Notes: generated by a model not told the origin, from the letters alone. Positions 39,202 to 48,169 are shown, numbered from the stretch's first letter. The stretch is DNA of 64,000 nt from Coprothermobacter proteolyticus DSM 5265 (GCF_000020945.1 NC_011295.1:930001-994000), one strand, 5' to 3'. Numbers and translations: made by a program.

Positions 39202-40268
39202 GGTTCCTGTGCACTACGCCATTCCACTACTATTTATTTGAGCCTGTTAAGAAACTCTTGAGCAATAGTAACTACGTTTTGGTAGAATCCAATCCTCGTC
39301 AATACAGATCTGCACGAGAATTCTTTAGAGACAGGCATGTGTTTGACGCAGTGGAAAACCCGCAAGTGATAAAAGATTTTGACGTATTGGTTTGCCCTTT
39401 TCTGATGCCTCTGGTTTACAAAGAAAATCAAGAAAAAATATTTGTGCGCATGGTTTATGGTTTGAGTAAAGCCACTTGGAACTACGGTTGGTGGAATATG
39501 TTGTTTGACGAATTTCTAGTTTATGGTAACTACGATGCAAAGATTCTGTCTTTTTATGGACCAACGGTGAAAATTGGCAATCCGAAATTTGACGATTGGT
39601 TCAATGGCAACGTTGAACCATACCCAGTAGAGCCAAACAAGAAAACCATATTGTACTTACCCACTTATGATGATTTGTCCACATTGTCTTGGGTGCTACC
39701 TGTTTTAAGCAAGATGGCAGAAAACTTCAATGTGATACTCAAGACCCACCATGGGACAAACGCCTCAGAACTAAAGAAAGTCTTTTCAAGAGTGGAAATA
39801 CTGGGAGGCGACGTGGACATCTTGCCCCTACTAGCTTCGGCCGATGTGGTAGTCTCCGATTACTCTGGCGCCATTTTCGATGCTATCTTGGCCGAAAAGC
39901 CCTTGGTTTTAGCTGATATACCGGGAGCTGAAACGTTCCCAAGTACCACGCCTAGCAGCTTGGAGCACGTAGTGCGTAACTACGCACTGCACACCAGCGA
40001 CCAAGCTTTACTACGTGATTACATAGTGCAGGCGCTGGAGGAAGATCCTTACTTGGAAAAGCGTAAGGAAGTAGCTCAAGAATGGTTTGCTGTACGTGAC
40101 GGAACGAGCGGGCAAAGAGCCGCTCAAGCCATAGTCAATGCACAGAAAGATCAGCGTGAAGAAAAACGTTTTGTACAAAAGGCTTTGCTGACATCAACTG
40201 AGTTCAACAAGGACCTTTATAAGAAAAAAGCTGAGCGCTTCCTGGGAAAATATTTTTCTTGGCTATAA
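39192..40268 (+). CDS. CDP-glycerol glycerophosphotransferase-like envelope polymer enzyme
   Basis: The 358-residue protein has the C-terminal signature of the TagB/TagF family: TILYLPTYDD near 152, ILKTHHG near 182, LPLLASADVVVSDYSGAIFDAILAEKPLV (Asp223 to Val239) and ADIPGAE. TagB/TagF enzymes add glycerol phosphate to a lipid-linked primer after TagA, and this gene overlaps the TagA-like gene by ten bases, so the pair probably builds a surface polymer. The donor is not provable from sequence. I start at ATG 39192 (MQIGFLCTTPFHYYLF); the upstream in-frame extension only overlaps the previous gene. Confidence 0.82.
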   Translation: MQIGFLCTTPFHYYLFEPVKKLLSNSNYVLVESNPRQYRSAREFFRDRHVFDAVENPQVIKDFDVLVCPFLMPLVYKENQEKIFVRMVYGLSKATWNYGWWNMLFDEFLVYGNYDAKILSFYGPTVKIGNPKFDDWFNGNVEPYPVEPNKKTILYLPTYDDLSTLSWVLPVLSKMAENFNVILKTHHGTNASELKKVFSRVEILGGDVDILPLLASADVVVSDYSGAIFDAILAEKPLVLADIPGAETFPSTTPSSLEHVVRNYALHTSDQALLRDYIVQALEEDPYLEKRKEVAQEWFAVRDGTSGQRAAQAIVNAQKDQREEKRFVQKALLTSTEFNKDLYKKKAERFLGKYFSWL

Positions 40269-40277
40269 TGTTAAAAT
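40269..40277 (+). promoter_or_regulatory. Candidate extended -10 for the peptide-maturase pair
   Basis: TGTTAAAAT (40269-40277) immediately follows the stop of the preceding gene, and a perfect TATAAT (40264-40269) overlaps it. Either could serve as a -10; no clear -35 exists. The RNA would have a leader of about 45 bases with an imperfect TTTCTTAA/TTAAGGAAA hairpin at 40296-40312, then GAGGAGGTG. Confidence 0.4.
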
Positions 40278-40327
40278 GAAAGCGTGTTTTCTTAAGTTAA
40301 GGAAACTGAGGAGGTGCAAAACAAACT

Positions 40328-40447
40328 ATGGTAAGAGTGATTATAAAGAACGAACTGCAGAAAGAAGAAGATTTTAAAGGCGCTTGCCAAACAGCCTGCA
40401 AAACGTCAGCAACTGTGAGCAACGTCACCTTCGAACCTGAGCAGTGA
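40328..40447 (+). CDS. Minimal SCIFF/ranthipeptide-like precursor peptide (two cysteines)
   Basis: A 39-residue peptide gene too short for routine gene calling. GAGGAGGTG lies 9 bases before the ATG. The core GACQTACKTSATVSN (residues 18-32) matches the C-terminal part of SCIFF (six Cys in forty-five residues) precursors, whose consensus there is close to CQSACKTSCTVGN. Only Cys20 and Cys24 remain; the other family cysteines are replaced, for example Ala28 in the place of one Cys. Thr29 lies five residues after Cys24, the same spacing as the Cys-Thr thioether made by the studied maturase CteB. The stop codon overlaps the GTG start of the radical SAM gene by four bases (GTGA). Recognition of the family is by eye; the modification is inferred. 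Confidence 0.8.
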   Translation: MVRVIIKNELQKEEDFKGACQTACKTSATVSNVTFEPEQ

Positions 40448-41715
40448 GTCTTTACCCATTTTCTCTTTTAGGCCGTTTCTTCGTCGTCCACGAAGAAACG
40501 GGCTCTTTTTTTGAAGTTGACCAGGAAGTTTTTGAAAACGTTCAGCAAGGCGAATGCCCTGATGAGCTCACAGCTGTGTTACCTGAGCAGCCCACCTTGG
40601 AATGGCTCAGAAACCAACTTGAACAGAGACCAAGGCAGCTTAGTGCGTTGTGTCTGAACGTAACTCATACTTGCAACATGGCTTGCAAATACTGTTTTGC
40701 TCAGCAGGGAAACTACGGTGGTCAGCAGGCTGTCATGGACTTTGCCGTTGCAAAGGATGCTGTGGACTTACTCATGAAAAGCTCTTCTTCCTGGGCAGAT
40801 ATTGATTTTTTTGGTGGTGAGCCGCTTATTGCTTGGGACACCGTTGAGCAAACCCTAGCTTATGCCACAGAAAGAGCCATGGCAAAGAACAAGAAAGTAA
40901 GGTTTTCTCTGACCACTAATGGACTGCTACTAACCCCGGATAAGCTGGATGTACTTGATCGGTACAATGTAAATCTGACATTGTCACTGGATGGTCCAAG
41001 GGTGGTTCATGACAAGTTTCGCGTTGACAGAGCAGGAGATGGCACCTTCGACAAGGTCATTGAAGCTTTCAAAGAGGTAGAGCGGAGACGCCAAGGGAAA
41101 AACTACTACGTACGAGGCACTTTCACCCATGACACACTGAATTTCTCAGAGTCTGTCACGTTTTTGGTGGATCAGGGTTTCAAGACCATTTCTATGGAGC
41201 CAGTAACAGGCGAAGGGCTACCATGGAGCATAAAATGGTCTGATTTGCCCATAATTGAGCAGCAGTACGAAAAGTTAGCAAATTTCTATTTGATGCGCGC
41301 TAAGGAAGGAAATGATAAGAGATTTTACTTTTACCACTTTGAGCTCAACCCAATGAATCCACCCTCAGTGTTAAGGCGTTTTACTGGTTGTGGAGCTGGT
41401 GTGGAATACCTCGCGGTAAACCCAAAGGGAGATATCTTCCCCTGTCACCAATTTGACAACGTCCTGTCATACAAAATGGGTAACGTTGGACAAGCTGCGG
41501 TAAAGCCACATCCTGATTTTGTGAAAGCCCACGCACTCAACAAAAAACATTGTCAAGGATGCTGGGCAAGAGCTTTGTGCGGTGGCGGTTGCCATGCAGA
41601 TAGCTTTTTCACCACGGGGAACATATGGGGCCAGAACCCCCTAAGCTGTGAAATTGTAAGAATGAGGCTTCGGTACGCCTTGGCAGTTAATGCTGTCTTG
41701 CAGGACTTTACCTAG
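40444..41715 (+). CDS. SPASM-domain radical SAM peptide maturase (SCIFF/CteB-like thioether-forming)
   Basis: The 423-residue protein has an N-terminal part (1-70, FFEVDQEVFENV) like the peptide-recognition region of such enzymes, the radical SAM cluster motif CNMACKYC (Cys77, Cys81, Cys84), GGEPL near 124, SLTTNG and SLDGP. The SPASM region has Cys316 and Cys334 (CGAGVEYLAVNPKGDIFPC pattern) and CQGCWARALCGGGC (Cys370, 373, 379, 383), then Cys402, enough for two auxiliary 4Fe-4S clusters. Such enzymes cross-link Cys sulphur to a backbone carbon of an acceptor residue. It is translationally coupled to the peptide gene just upstream. No peptidase or exporter is adjacent. Confidence 0.92.
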   Translation: MSLYPFSLLGRFFVVHEETGSFFEVDQEVFENVQQGECPDELTAVLPEQPTLEWLRNQLEQRPRQLSALCLNVTHTCNMACKYCFAQQGNYGGQQAVMDFAVAKDAVDLLMKSSSSWADIDFFGGEPLIAWDTVEQTLAYATERAMAKNKKVRFSLTTNGLLLTPDKLDVLDRYNVNLTLSLDGPRVVHDKFRVDRAGDGTFDKVIEAFKEVERRRQGKNYYVRGTFTHDTLNFSESVTFLVDQGFKTISMEPVTGEGLPWSIKWSDLPIIEQQYEKLANFYLMRAKEGNDKRFYFYHFELNPMNPPSVLRRFTGCGAGVEYLAVNPKGDIFPCHQFDNVLSYKMGNVGQAAVKPHPDFVKAHALNKKHCQGCWARALCGGGCHADSFFTTGNIWGQNPLSCEIVRMRLRYALAVNAVLQDFT

Positions 41716-41725
41716 AATGAGCGAT

Positions 41726-41740
41726 TGTCACTAAGTGACA
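41726..41740. terminator. Palindrome at the maturase/hflX convergent junction
   Basis: TGTCACT (41726-41732), A, AGTGACA (41734-41740) is a perfect palindrome that contains the hflX stop codon (41731-41733, minus strand) at its centre. It lies 11 bases after the maturase stop. There is no T-tract on either side. Its placement mirrors the palindrome at 21955-21982. Confidence 0.45.
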
Positions 41741-42804
41741 GCGTCGTTATCCACAGTTAGTAAAGCTGAAACCACAGCATTCTTTAGCTCATCCAGATTA
41801 GTTCCCTTTAGGGCAGAAACGGAAATACCGTCTTGTAATACGGGGCCCTTGTACAGGTCTAGCTTGTTATACACCTTAATCACGGGTCTGTCGCCCGCAC
41901 CTAGTTCTTCGAGAATGCGCATGACTGTTCTTTCCTGCTCATCCATGATGGGGCTGCTAAGGTCAATAACATGGAGTATGAGGTCGCTGTAACGAATCAC
42001 TTCTAAGGTGGACTTAAAAGCGTCTAATACTTTTTCAGGCATGAAATTGACAAAACCAACAGTGTCTACCAAGATTACTGGTTTGCCTTCCAGGTTAAGA
42101 AACCGTCGGTGTCGAGTGTCCAGCGTGGCAAAAACTTTATCATCAGCGTAACTAGGCTTTGACGTTTTCGAAAAGGCGTTAAGCAAGGTGGACTTACCAG
42201 CATTGGTGTAACCCACAATCGATACTTGCATGGTATTACGAACTCTTTGTTTGCTCGTAGTGACTCTACGAGCCTCAGCTTCCTTGAGCTCTTTTTCCAG
42301 TTTCCTTATGCGTCCTCTGATTACACGTTTTAGGATCTCCAGCTTGGTTTCACCAGGTCCTCTGGTACCAATTCCTCCACCCAAACGAGACATGACTCCA
42401 CCTAATCCGTAAATCCTTGGATACAAGTAATTCAACCCAGCCAATTCCACCTGAAGTTTACTTTCTTTTGTCACAGCACGCCTTCGGAAGATTTCCAAAA
42501 TGACCTGTGTTCTGTCCCACACCTGAGCAGGTTCAAGCATTGCCTCCAATGCCCTTACTTGCCTTGGGGAGAGTTCTTCATTAAATATGACCGCATCCAC
42601 ACCCAAATCCTTAACCATGGCAGAGAGCTCCTTTACCTTGCCCTCCCCCATAAAGTACTTAACATCAGGCTCCCTCTTTTGAATGACTACTGACTCAACC
42701 TCAAATCCGATAACTTTTGCAAGTTCTTTGATCTCCTGAATGTCGTAATCCAGAAGGGCGCTGTCTATGTGGTTATGTAGCAAATAAGCAATAACCGCTT
42801 TCAT
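41731..42804 (-). CDS. hflX: HflX-type ribosome-associated GTPase
   Basis: The 357-residue protein has the HflX N-terminal domain (VDAVIFNEELSPRQVRALE, VWDRTQVILEIF), the glycine-rich GGVMSRLGGGIGTRGPGETKLE region, a coiled linker and a G domain with GYTNAGKST (G1), DTVGF (G3) and KVYNKLD (G4). HflX splits or rescues stalled 70S ribosomes under stress. It is slightly short at the C-terminus compared with E. coli. It overlaps mutL by four bases, placing it last in mutS-mutL-hflX. Confidence 0.93.
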   Translation of the reverse strand: MKAVIAYLLHNHIDSALLDYDIQEIKELAKVIGFEVESVVIQKREPDVKYFMGEGKVKELSAMVKDLGVDAVIFNEELSPRQVRALEAMLEPAQVWDRTQVILEIFRRRAVTKESKLQVELAGLNYLYPRIYGLGGVMSRLGGGIGTRGPGETKLEILKRVIRGRIRKLEKELKEAEARRVTTSKQRVRNTMQVSIVGYTNAGKSTLLNAFSKTSKPSYADDKVFATLDTRHRRFLNLEGKPVILVDTVGFVNFMPEKVLDAFKSTLEVIRYSDLILHVIDLSSPIMDEQERTVMRILEELGAGDRPVIKVYNKLDLYKGPVLQDGISVSALKGTNLDELKNAVVSALLTVDNDAVT

Positions 42805-44429
42805 CTGTTAAACAACCTCTCTATGAGTGCTTCATCCAGTTTGACCACCGCAGGTCTGCCATGTGGATCATAGCTCACGTCCAGTACTTTCAAACCCTCA
42901 ACAACCAGTGCTTCTATTTCCATGGGTGAAAGCTTCTGCCCGGCTTTCACAGCTGATTTGCATGCTAGATCAGCTCTTGTCTTCTCAATGTTGCCCTTTA
43001 TGCTTTCCAAATCGTCAATTATTACGTCTAAAGAACGGCTCAAAAGGAGTAGAGAAGGCACAGCTTTAATAAGATAACCTCCCCTAACCTGCTGAAGTTC
43101 AAAGCCCATCTCTGTTAAAGCTTGCGCTGTTTCCTCATCCACGCTACAAAACAAAGGTTCCAGCAAAAACTGCACTCCATAAAGGCTGGATAACCTCCAG
43201 TAATTTATCTTTTCGTTTACTGCATGCTGATCCCAAAGTTCGTAAACACCATCTCTTTTAATAAGAATGTATGTATCATACAGATAATCCTTGATTTCAA
43301 AACCTTTTGAAACTGCAGAGCCCACGTCCTTCTGGTTTTGCAACACTTCTTTTTGGAACAGCATGTAGTTCTCACGCATTGTTTCACTAACTACGGTAGG
43401 CGCGTCATTTGGCGTGGTAGTCCACGCTTCTGATTGATAATGCGGCATTCCACCATTAGTCTTAAAATCAATGCCAAGCCCTCCAGCTTCACCCCTAACT
43501 TGAGTGATAAGCTCTTGAAGTGCCTGCCTAAGCCATACTTGAGATTTAAACCTAATATCCAGTTTTTGAGGATGCACGTTCACATCCACCTGATCTGGTT
43601 CAACGTTAAGACGAAGAACCATTACGGGCAGATTAGCTCCTCCCCACATGTCTTTGAGTATGCGAAGCACTTGGAAGTAGGCAGAACCTTTAATGAGTCG
43701 GCCATTCACAGACAAAATCAGTTCTCCAACTATGTTGGGGTTTAAATAAATGTCCAATTCGCCCTGCGAAGCTGTGAAAGCACGAAATTGGGCTTTTTGA
43801 CCAAATAAGCTGTAGAACCGCTCCTCCGCAGATAACTGCGGTGGGACATGCCAAATGACGCCTTTTTCGCTGGTGAAAGTCCACTGAACATTTGGGTAAA
43901 TGAGTACCATGGACTGCAGGAACTTCTGGATATGGGAAAATTCTGTGGAAGCAGACCGAAGAAATTTCTTACGGGCTGGCAGATTAAAGAACAGATCACG
44001 AACGATGACACGAGTACCTTTAGGAGATGCCACAGGCTTGCATAGTAAGAGTTCGCCGCCTCTTATGCGTAGCTGACCTGAAGTTTCCCCGTCACAGCTG
44101 AAAATGGTCAAATCAGCCACATCAGCAATACTTGCCAAAGCTTCACCCCGGAACCCAAGTGTAGCAATGCTATCTAAATCCTCAACTGAGCCAATCTTAC
44201 TTGTGGTAAAACGCTTTACAGCCAATGGCAACTCTTCAAAAGGCATGCCACAGCCGTTATCGCTGACCATGATTTCATCCAAGCCGCCGTTAATCACTGA
44301 GACCCTTATGTCAGTGGCACCTGCATCCAGCGCGTTTTCTACCAATTCCTTGACCACAGATACTGGACGTTCTATGACTTCTCCAGCTGCAATCTTTGAT
44401 CTGACTTCCAATGGCAGTTCTCTAATCAT
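42801..44429 (-). CDS. mutL: DNA mismatch repair protein MutL
   Basis: The 542-residue protein has the GHKL ATPase motifs at the N-terminus: ELVENALDAGATDI, DNGCGM, TSKI, LGFRGEALASIADV and GTRVIVRDLFFNLPAR. The C-terminal domain keeps DQHAVNEKINY, ADLACKSAVKAG, DPHGRP and the terminal FNR. In endonuclease MutLs the corresponding motifs are DQHAxxExxxxE and CPHGRP, so here one Glu is Trp and the Cys is Asp. Nicking activity may therefore be altered. It overlaps mutS by one base. Confidence 0.95.
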   Translation of the reverse strand: MIRELPLEVRSKIAAGEVIERPVSVVKELVENALDAGATDIRVSVINGGLDEIMVSDNGCGMPFEELPLAVKRFTTSKIGSVEDLDSIATLGFRGEALASIADVADLTIFSCDGETSGQLRIRGGELLLCKPVASPKGTRVIVRDLFFNLPARKKFLRSASTEFSHIQKFLQSMVLIYPNVQWTFTSEKGVIWHVPPQLSAEERFYSLFGQKAQFRAFTASQGELDIYLNPNIVGELILSVNGRLIKGSAYFQVLRILKDMWGGANLPVMVLRLNVEPDQVDVNVHPQKLDIRFKSQVWLRQALQELITQVRGEAGGLGIDFKTNGGMPHYQSEAWTTTPNDAPTVVSETMRENYMLFQKEVLQNQKDVGSAVSKGFEIKDYLYDTYILIKRDGVYELWDQHAVNEKINYWRLSSLYGVQFLLEPLFCSVDEETAQALTEMGFELQQVRGGYLIKAVPSLLLLSRSLDVIIDDLESIKGNIEKTRADLACKSAVKAGQKLSPMEIEALVVEGLKVLDVSYDPHGRPAVVKLDEALIERLFNR

Positions 44430-46765
44430 TAAAACAACCTCATCTGTTTCGCCTCAGGTTTTTGAAATAGATCCTGACTACTTAGTTTTTGAAACACCTT
44501 ACTTGCCTCGCTTAGGACATTAGGAGGTACGCCAGCTAAAGCTGCCACCTCCAGACCGTAGGCTTTATCTGAGACGCCTTGTTCGATTCTGTAAAGGAAT
44601 GTGAGTCCCTCTTCAGTCTCAGCCACTTGTGCTGCCAAAAAGAGCACTGGCAGGTCAGCAGAGAGCTCAGCTATTTCAGGGTAATGTGTGGAGATAAGCG
44701 CGAAAGGCTTATGCTTCCTCATGGAAAGCTCCTTTATGACAGCCCACGCGATGGCTAATCCGTCAGCCACAGCAGTGCCTCTACCTACTTCATCCATGAC
44801 CACCAAGGAATACTCGTCGCTCTCACGCAAAATGCGTGCTATTTGCGTCATTTCCACCATGAAAGTACTACGGCCGTAGATAATTTCGTCAGCAGCACCC
44901 ATGCGAGCAAATATTTTCTTGGTTAAGGGAACAACAGCTTCCTGAGCTGGCACAAAACTTCCCATGTGCGCCAACAAAACGATTATGGCAGTTTGCCTCA
45001 GGAACGTGGACTTCCCAGCCATATTAGGGCCGGTTACCAAAGCCGTACGCACACTTCCATCAAGCTCCACACTGTTCGGCACAAAAGGAACATCGCTGTA
45101 CCATTCCACCACGGGATGTTTGCCATTCTTTATCCTTAGTATCCTCTCTGGGACAATTTGCGGCTTTGTCCAACCCATTTTTCTCGCTGCCAGACTCAGC
45201 GACGCAGCAACGTCCACGTAAGCTATCCACTCCGCCGCACGGCGCAAATACGAAAGGCTATCAGCCAGTTTTTTTACTAATTCAGCAAACAGTTCTTTTT
45301 CTTTTTCCTCAATACGGCTGTAAGCGTCTTGTACTCGAGATTCAAATTCTAAAAGCTCCTTGGTTACAAAGCGTTCTGCATTTACCAAGGTTTGCCTCTT
45401 CATGTAATAGGGAGGTACATCCTTAGATCTGGATTTTGGCACCTCAATGTAGTAGCCAAAAGTGTCATTGTATCCAACCTTGAGATTCTTTATACCCGTT
45501 CTTTCTTTTTCAGTGCTTTCAAACTCTGCTAACCACTTTTGACTTTCCCTAGCAAATGATAGCAATTCCCCAAAATCTGCGTCCCAATCAGGCTTTATTA
45601 CATCGCCAGAACCTATTTCTGCATCTACGCCGGTCAAGCTCTCATTCAAAAGCTCTAGAACATTGCTAACATCGGACACCGATTTGCTCACTAAATCCCG
45701 TACCTGAGAAGATAAAAGCTGCTCATACCGCTGCAAGCCCTCTTTGATGTCCAGAAGATGTTTCACCTTAACGTTGCTGCCTTCCTGAATAACACTGCAG
45801 ATCCTCTCAAGGTCGGCAATCCCTCTAAGCTTCACGCGAACGTCCTCTAAAACCGAAGGATGCATCACAAAAAACTCTACCAAATCAAGGTGACTATTGA
45901 TTTTTTCAATGTTTGACCAAGGTGCTATGAGGCGCCTGTAGAGTTCACGGTGCCCCATGGCGGTTAACGTACTATCGAGCAGTTCAAGAAGCGACCCTTT
46001 TTTCGAGTTAGTCACAGGATTGTAAACCAGCTCCAAAGCTCTAACCGCTTCAGGTGGAATTTGAATATGATCCTGCTCTTCACTTCTTAAATGCAGTTCG
46101 GGACTGGCTTTTAGCTCCATTAGGTAGCGCTTGCCTATTTCCTCTAAGCTTGGAGCATCATCCACTACCGTGACCACCAAGTTATATAGCTTCTCTAGAA
46201 GTTTCTTGATTAATGGGTGGTCAGCTGATGTGTTGGGTACTAGTAGTTCCCTGGGCATGAACGTATAAAAGTAGTCCTCCACTGTATTGGTGCCTTCAGT
46301 AACGGGGATCTTCTCCAACATGAAATCGCCAGTACTGACGTCCAAGAACAAAAGTTCAAACATTTGATGTTTTACCCGTAGTATGGCTAACCAAACATGT
46401 TCTTGTGTCCCTTCCACAAAGGTGCTAGGCGTGTAAATGCGTATGATGTCTCGTTTCACCAAACCCTTGGCTTTTCGGGGATCTTCCATTTGCTCACAAA
46501 CGGCCACTTTAAACCCTTCACTCACCAACCTGCTCACATAGGATTCAAAAGCATGGTGAGGCACACCGCACATGGGCACTTTGTTGCCCTTGCCAAACTC
46601 TCTGGATGTTAAGACAATCTGCAATACTTCTGATGCTTTCACAGCATCGTCGTAGAAAAACTCGTAGAAATCACCCAGGCGGAAGGCTAAAAGTATGTCA
46701 TTACCCACTTCCCGCTTCAGTTCCCAGTACTGAGCGGCCATGGGTGTAAGTTCTCTATCCTTCAT
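44429..46765 (-). CDS. mutS: DNA mismatch repair protein MutS
   Basis: The 778-residue protein has the mismatch-sensing GDFYEFFYDDA (Phe-x-Glu) near residue 32, the connector, lever and clamp domains, and the ABC ATPase with GPNMAGKSTFLRQTA (Walker A), VVMDEVGRGTAVADG (Walker B region) and STHYPEIAEL. The C-terminal tetramerisation tail is short. There is no Shine-Dalgarno sequence before ATG; TATAAA at 46775-46780 (minus strand) ends about ten bases upstream, so the mRNA leader would be only two or three bases. It heads the mutS-mutL-hflX operon. Confidence 0.95.
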   Translation of the reverse strand: MKDRELTPMAAQYWELKREVGNDILLAFRLGDFYEFFYDDAVKASEVLQIVLTSREFGKGNKVPMCGVPHHAFESYVSRLVSEGFKVAVCEQMEDPRKAKGLVKRDIIRIYTPSTFVEGTQEHVWLAILRVKHQMFELLFLDVSTGDFMLEKIPVTEGTNTVEDYFYTFMPRELLVPNTSADHPLIKKLLEKLYNLVVTVVDDAPSLEEIGKRYLMELKASPELHLRSEEQDHIQIPPEAVRALELVYNPVTNSKKGSLLELLDSTLTAMGHRELYRRLIAPWSNIEKINSHLDLVEFFVMHPSVLEDVRVKLRGIADLERICSVIQEGSNVKVKHLLDIKEGLQRYEQLLSSQVRDLVSKSVSDVSNVLELLNESLTGVDAEIGSGDVIKPDWDADFGELLSFARESQKWLAEFESTEKERTGIKNLKVGYNDTFGYYIEVPKSRSKDVPPYYMKRQTLVNAERFVTKELLEFESRVQDAYSRIEEKEKELFAELVKKLADSLSYLRRAAEWIAYVDVAASLSLAARKMGWTKPQIVPERILRIKNGKHPVVEWYSDVPFVPNSVELDGSVRTALVTGPNMAGKSTFLRQTAIIVLLAHMGSFVPAQEAVVPLTKKIFARMGAADEIIYGRSTFMVEMTQIARILRESDEYSLVVMDEVGRGTAVADGLAIAWAVIKELSMRKHKPFALISTHYPEIAELSADLPVLFLAAQVAETEEGLTFLYRIEQGVSDKAYGLEVAALAGVPPNVLSEASKVFQKLSSQDLFQKPEAKQMRLF

Positions 46766-46923
46766 AATCGTCTGTTTATATTCTAAACGTTTTTCCTCCC
46801 TTTACTGGCACTTTCCAATACCACGTATGATGCTCTTGTTTTCCCTTTCTCCTTTCAAGTAGTTGCCACTTTTCACTTACACTTTTTATTACCTACACCT
46901 ATTAGATTATTAGAATAAATTCG

Positions 46924-48063
46924 CTAATAGGCTATCTCCAAGATTTTCTCTACATCTTCTTGGGCAAGCTCTTTCACGGTACCCAATTTACCCAGCTGCG
47001 TAGCGTTTTGAGCAATTGCCGGAATTTCAGATTTTTCAAGATTCAATTCCCTAAGACTGATTGGTAGCCCCCACCTCTTGTAGGTTGATTTTAGTCTTTC
47101 TACAGCCGTCAATACATCGTCAGTGTCCCAAACGTTTCTTGCCCAGCGTCTAAAAGTGGGCTCATTTTCTTTCCAAACATGGGTTATCCACGCAGGAAAA
47201 ACCACAGCTAAACCGGCACCATGCGCCACCTCAGGATGCAAGGCACTTATGGCATGTTCAATATCGTGGCTAGCCCAGTCGCCTTTAAGCTGAGCAGCAC
47301 TCACACCATTTAAAGCCAGCGTGGCTGCCCAAGCTAAGTTTGCTCTTGCCTCCAAATCATCCTCATTGAGCATGAGTTTGTCAGTGGCATCGATGATGGC
47401 TTTGGTCAGTGCCTCATCCACGTAGAGTGTGGTTTCATTGCCGCCACCACTGAAATAGCTTTCCATGATGTGAGACAAAGCATCGCAAGCACCGTTAGCT
47501 GTTTGGTTCCAAGGAAGGGTTCGCTGCACAGAAGGGTCAATAATGCTCACTTTGGGATAAACCAGTGGACTGTGATTACCTAATTTTTGCTTGGTCTCCT
47601 CGTTCGTTATGACAAAGTTACCGTTGCATTCAGACCCCGTAGCAGAAATAGTTAACACAACAAAAAGGGGAAGTGCTTGCTTGATTTTCTCTTTTCCCAA
47701 GAAGGATGCCCATACATCATCCAAGTAAATGCCAGAAGCGATAGCTTTTGCAGTGTCAATAACACTACCACCACCTACAGCCAGGACTCCATCGACTCCA
47801 CTTTCTTTAGCCAAAGATATACCTTCCATGACCTTACTGAGCACTGGATTTGGGACTACACCCCAAAGCTCAACCCAATCAATACCTTGTTCCTGAAGAG
47901 ATGCTATGACGGTGTCGTAAACCCCATTTTTCTTTATGGAACCACCACCAGCAACGAGTAGCACTTTCTTTACATTGGACTTTTTAATCTCAGATCCGAC
48001 TTCTTTTATCCTACCCACACCAAAGAGAACTCTTGTTGGGGTATAAAACGTAAAATTGATCAT
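46924..48063 (-). CDS. Iron-containing alcohol dehydrogenase (butanol dehydrogenase-like)
   Basis: The 379-residue group III alcohol dehydrogenase has the nucleotide-binding GGGSVIDTAKAIASG, TISATGSECNGNFVI, CDALSHIMESYFSG and the metal-binding HDIEHAISALHPEVAHGAGLAV with its histidines. The pattern is that of the NAD(P)H-dependent butanol dehydrogenase (BDH/YqhD) branch, which reduces aldehydes to alcohols in fermentation. I start at ATG 48063 because GGAGGTG lies ten bases upstream; earlier in-frame codons fall in that site. It is a single-gene unit. Confidence 0.92.
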   Translation of the reverse strand: MINFTFYTPTRVLFGVGRIKEVGSEIKKSNVKKVLLVAGGGSIKKNGVYDTVIASLQEQGIDWVELWGVVPNPVLSKVMEGISLAKESGVDGVLAVGGGSVIDTAKAIASGIYLDDVWASFLGKEKIKQALPLFVVLTISATGSECNGNFVITNEETKQKLGNHSPLVYPKVSIIDPSVQRTLPWNQTANGACDALSHIMESYFSGGGNETTLYVDEALTKAIIDATDKLMLNEDDLEARANLAWAATLALNGVSAAQLKGDWASHDIEHAISALHPEVAHGAGLAVVFPAWITHVWKENEPTFRRWARNVWDTDDVLTAVERLKSTYKRWGLPISLRELNLEKSEIPAIAQNATQLGKLGTVKELAQEDVEKILEIAY

Positions 48064-48160
48064 GTAAGTGTTCACCTCCAACAGTGATATACCTTACAAA
48101 GCTTAAGTATATTCAATTAAAACAGTTGATTGCGTGTGTGTTTCTTTTCAGAAAGCCACA

Positions 48161-48169
48161 TGGTAAACT
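48161..48169 (+). promoter_or_regulatory. Extended -10, apparently leaderless, for the lipoprotein amidase gene
   Basis: TGGTAAACT (48161-48169) is an extended -10 whose last base is seven bases before the A of the ATG at 48176. No Shine-Dalgarno sequence precedes that ATG, so transcription and translation would start at nearly the same base. Confidence 0.45.
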
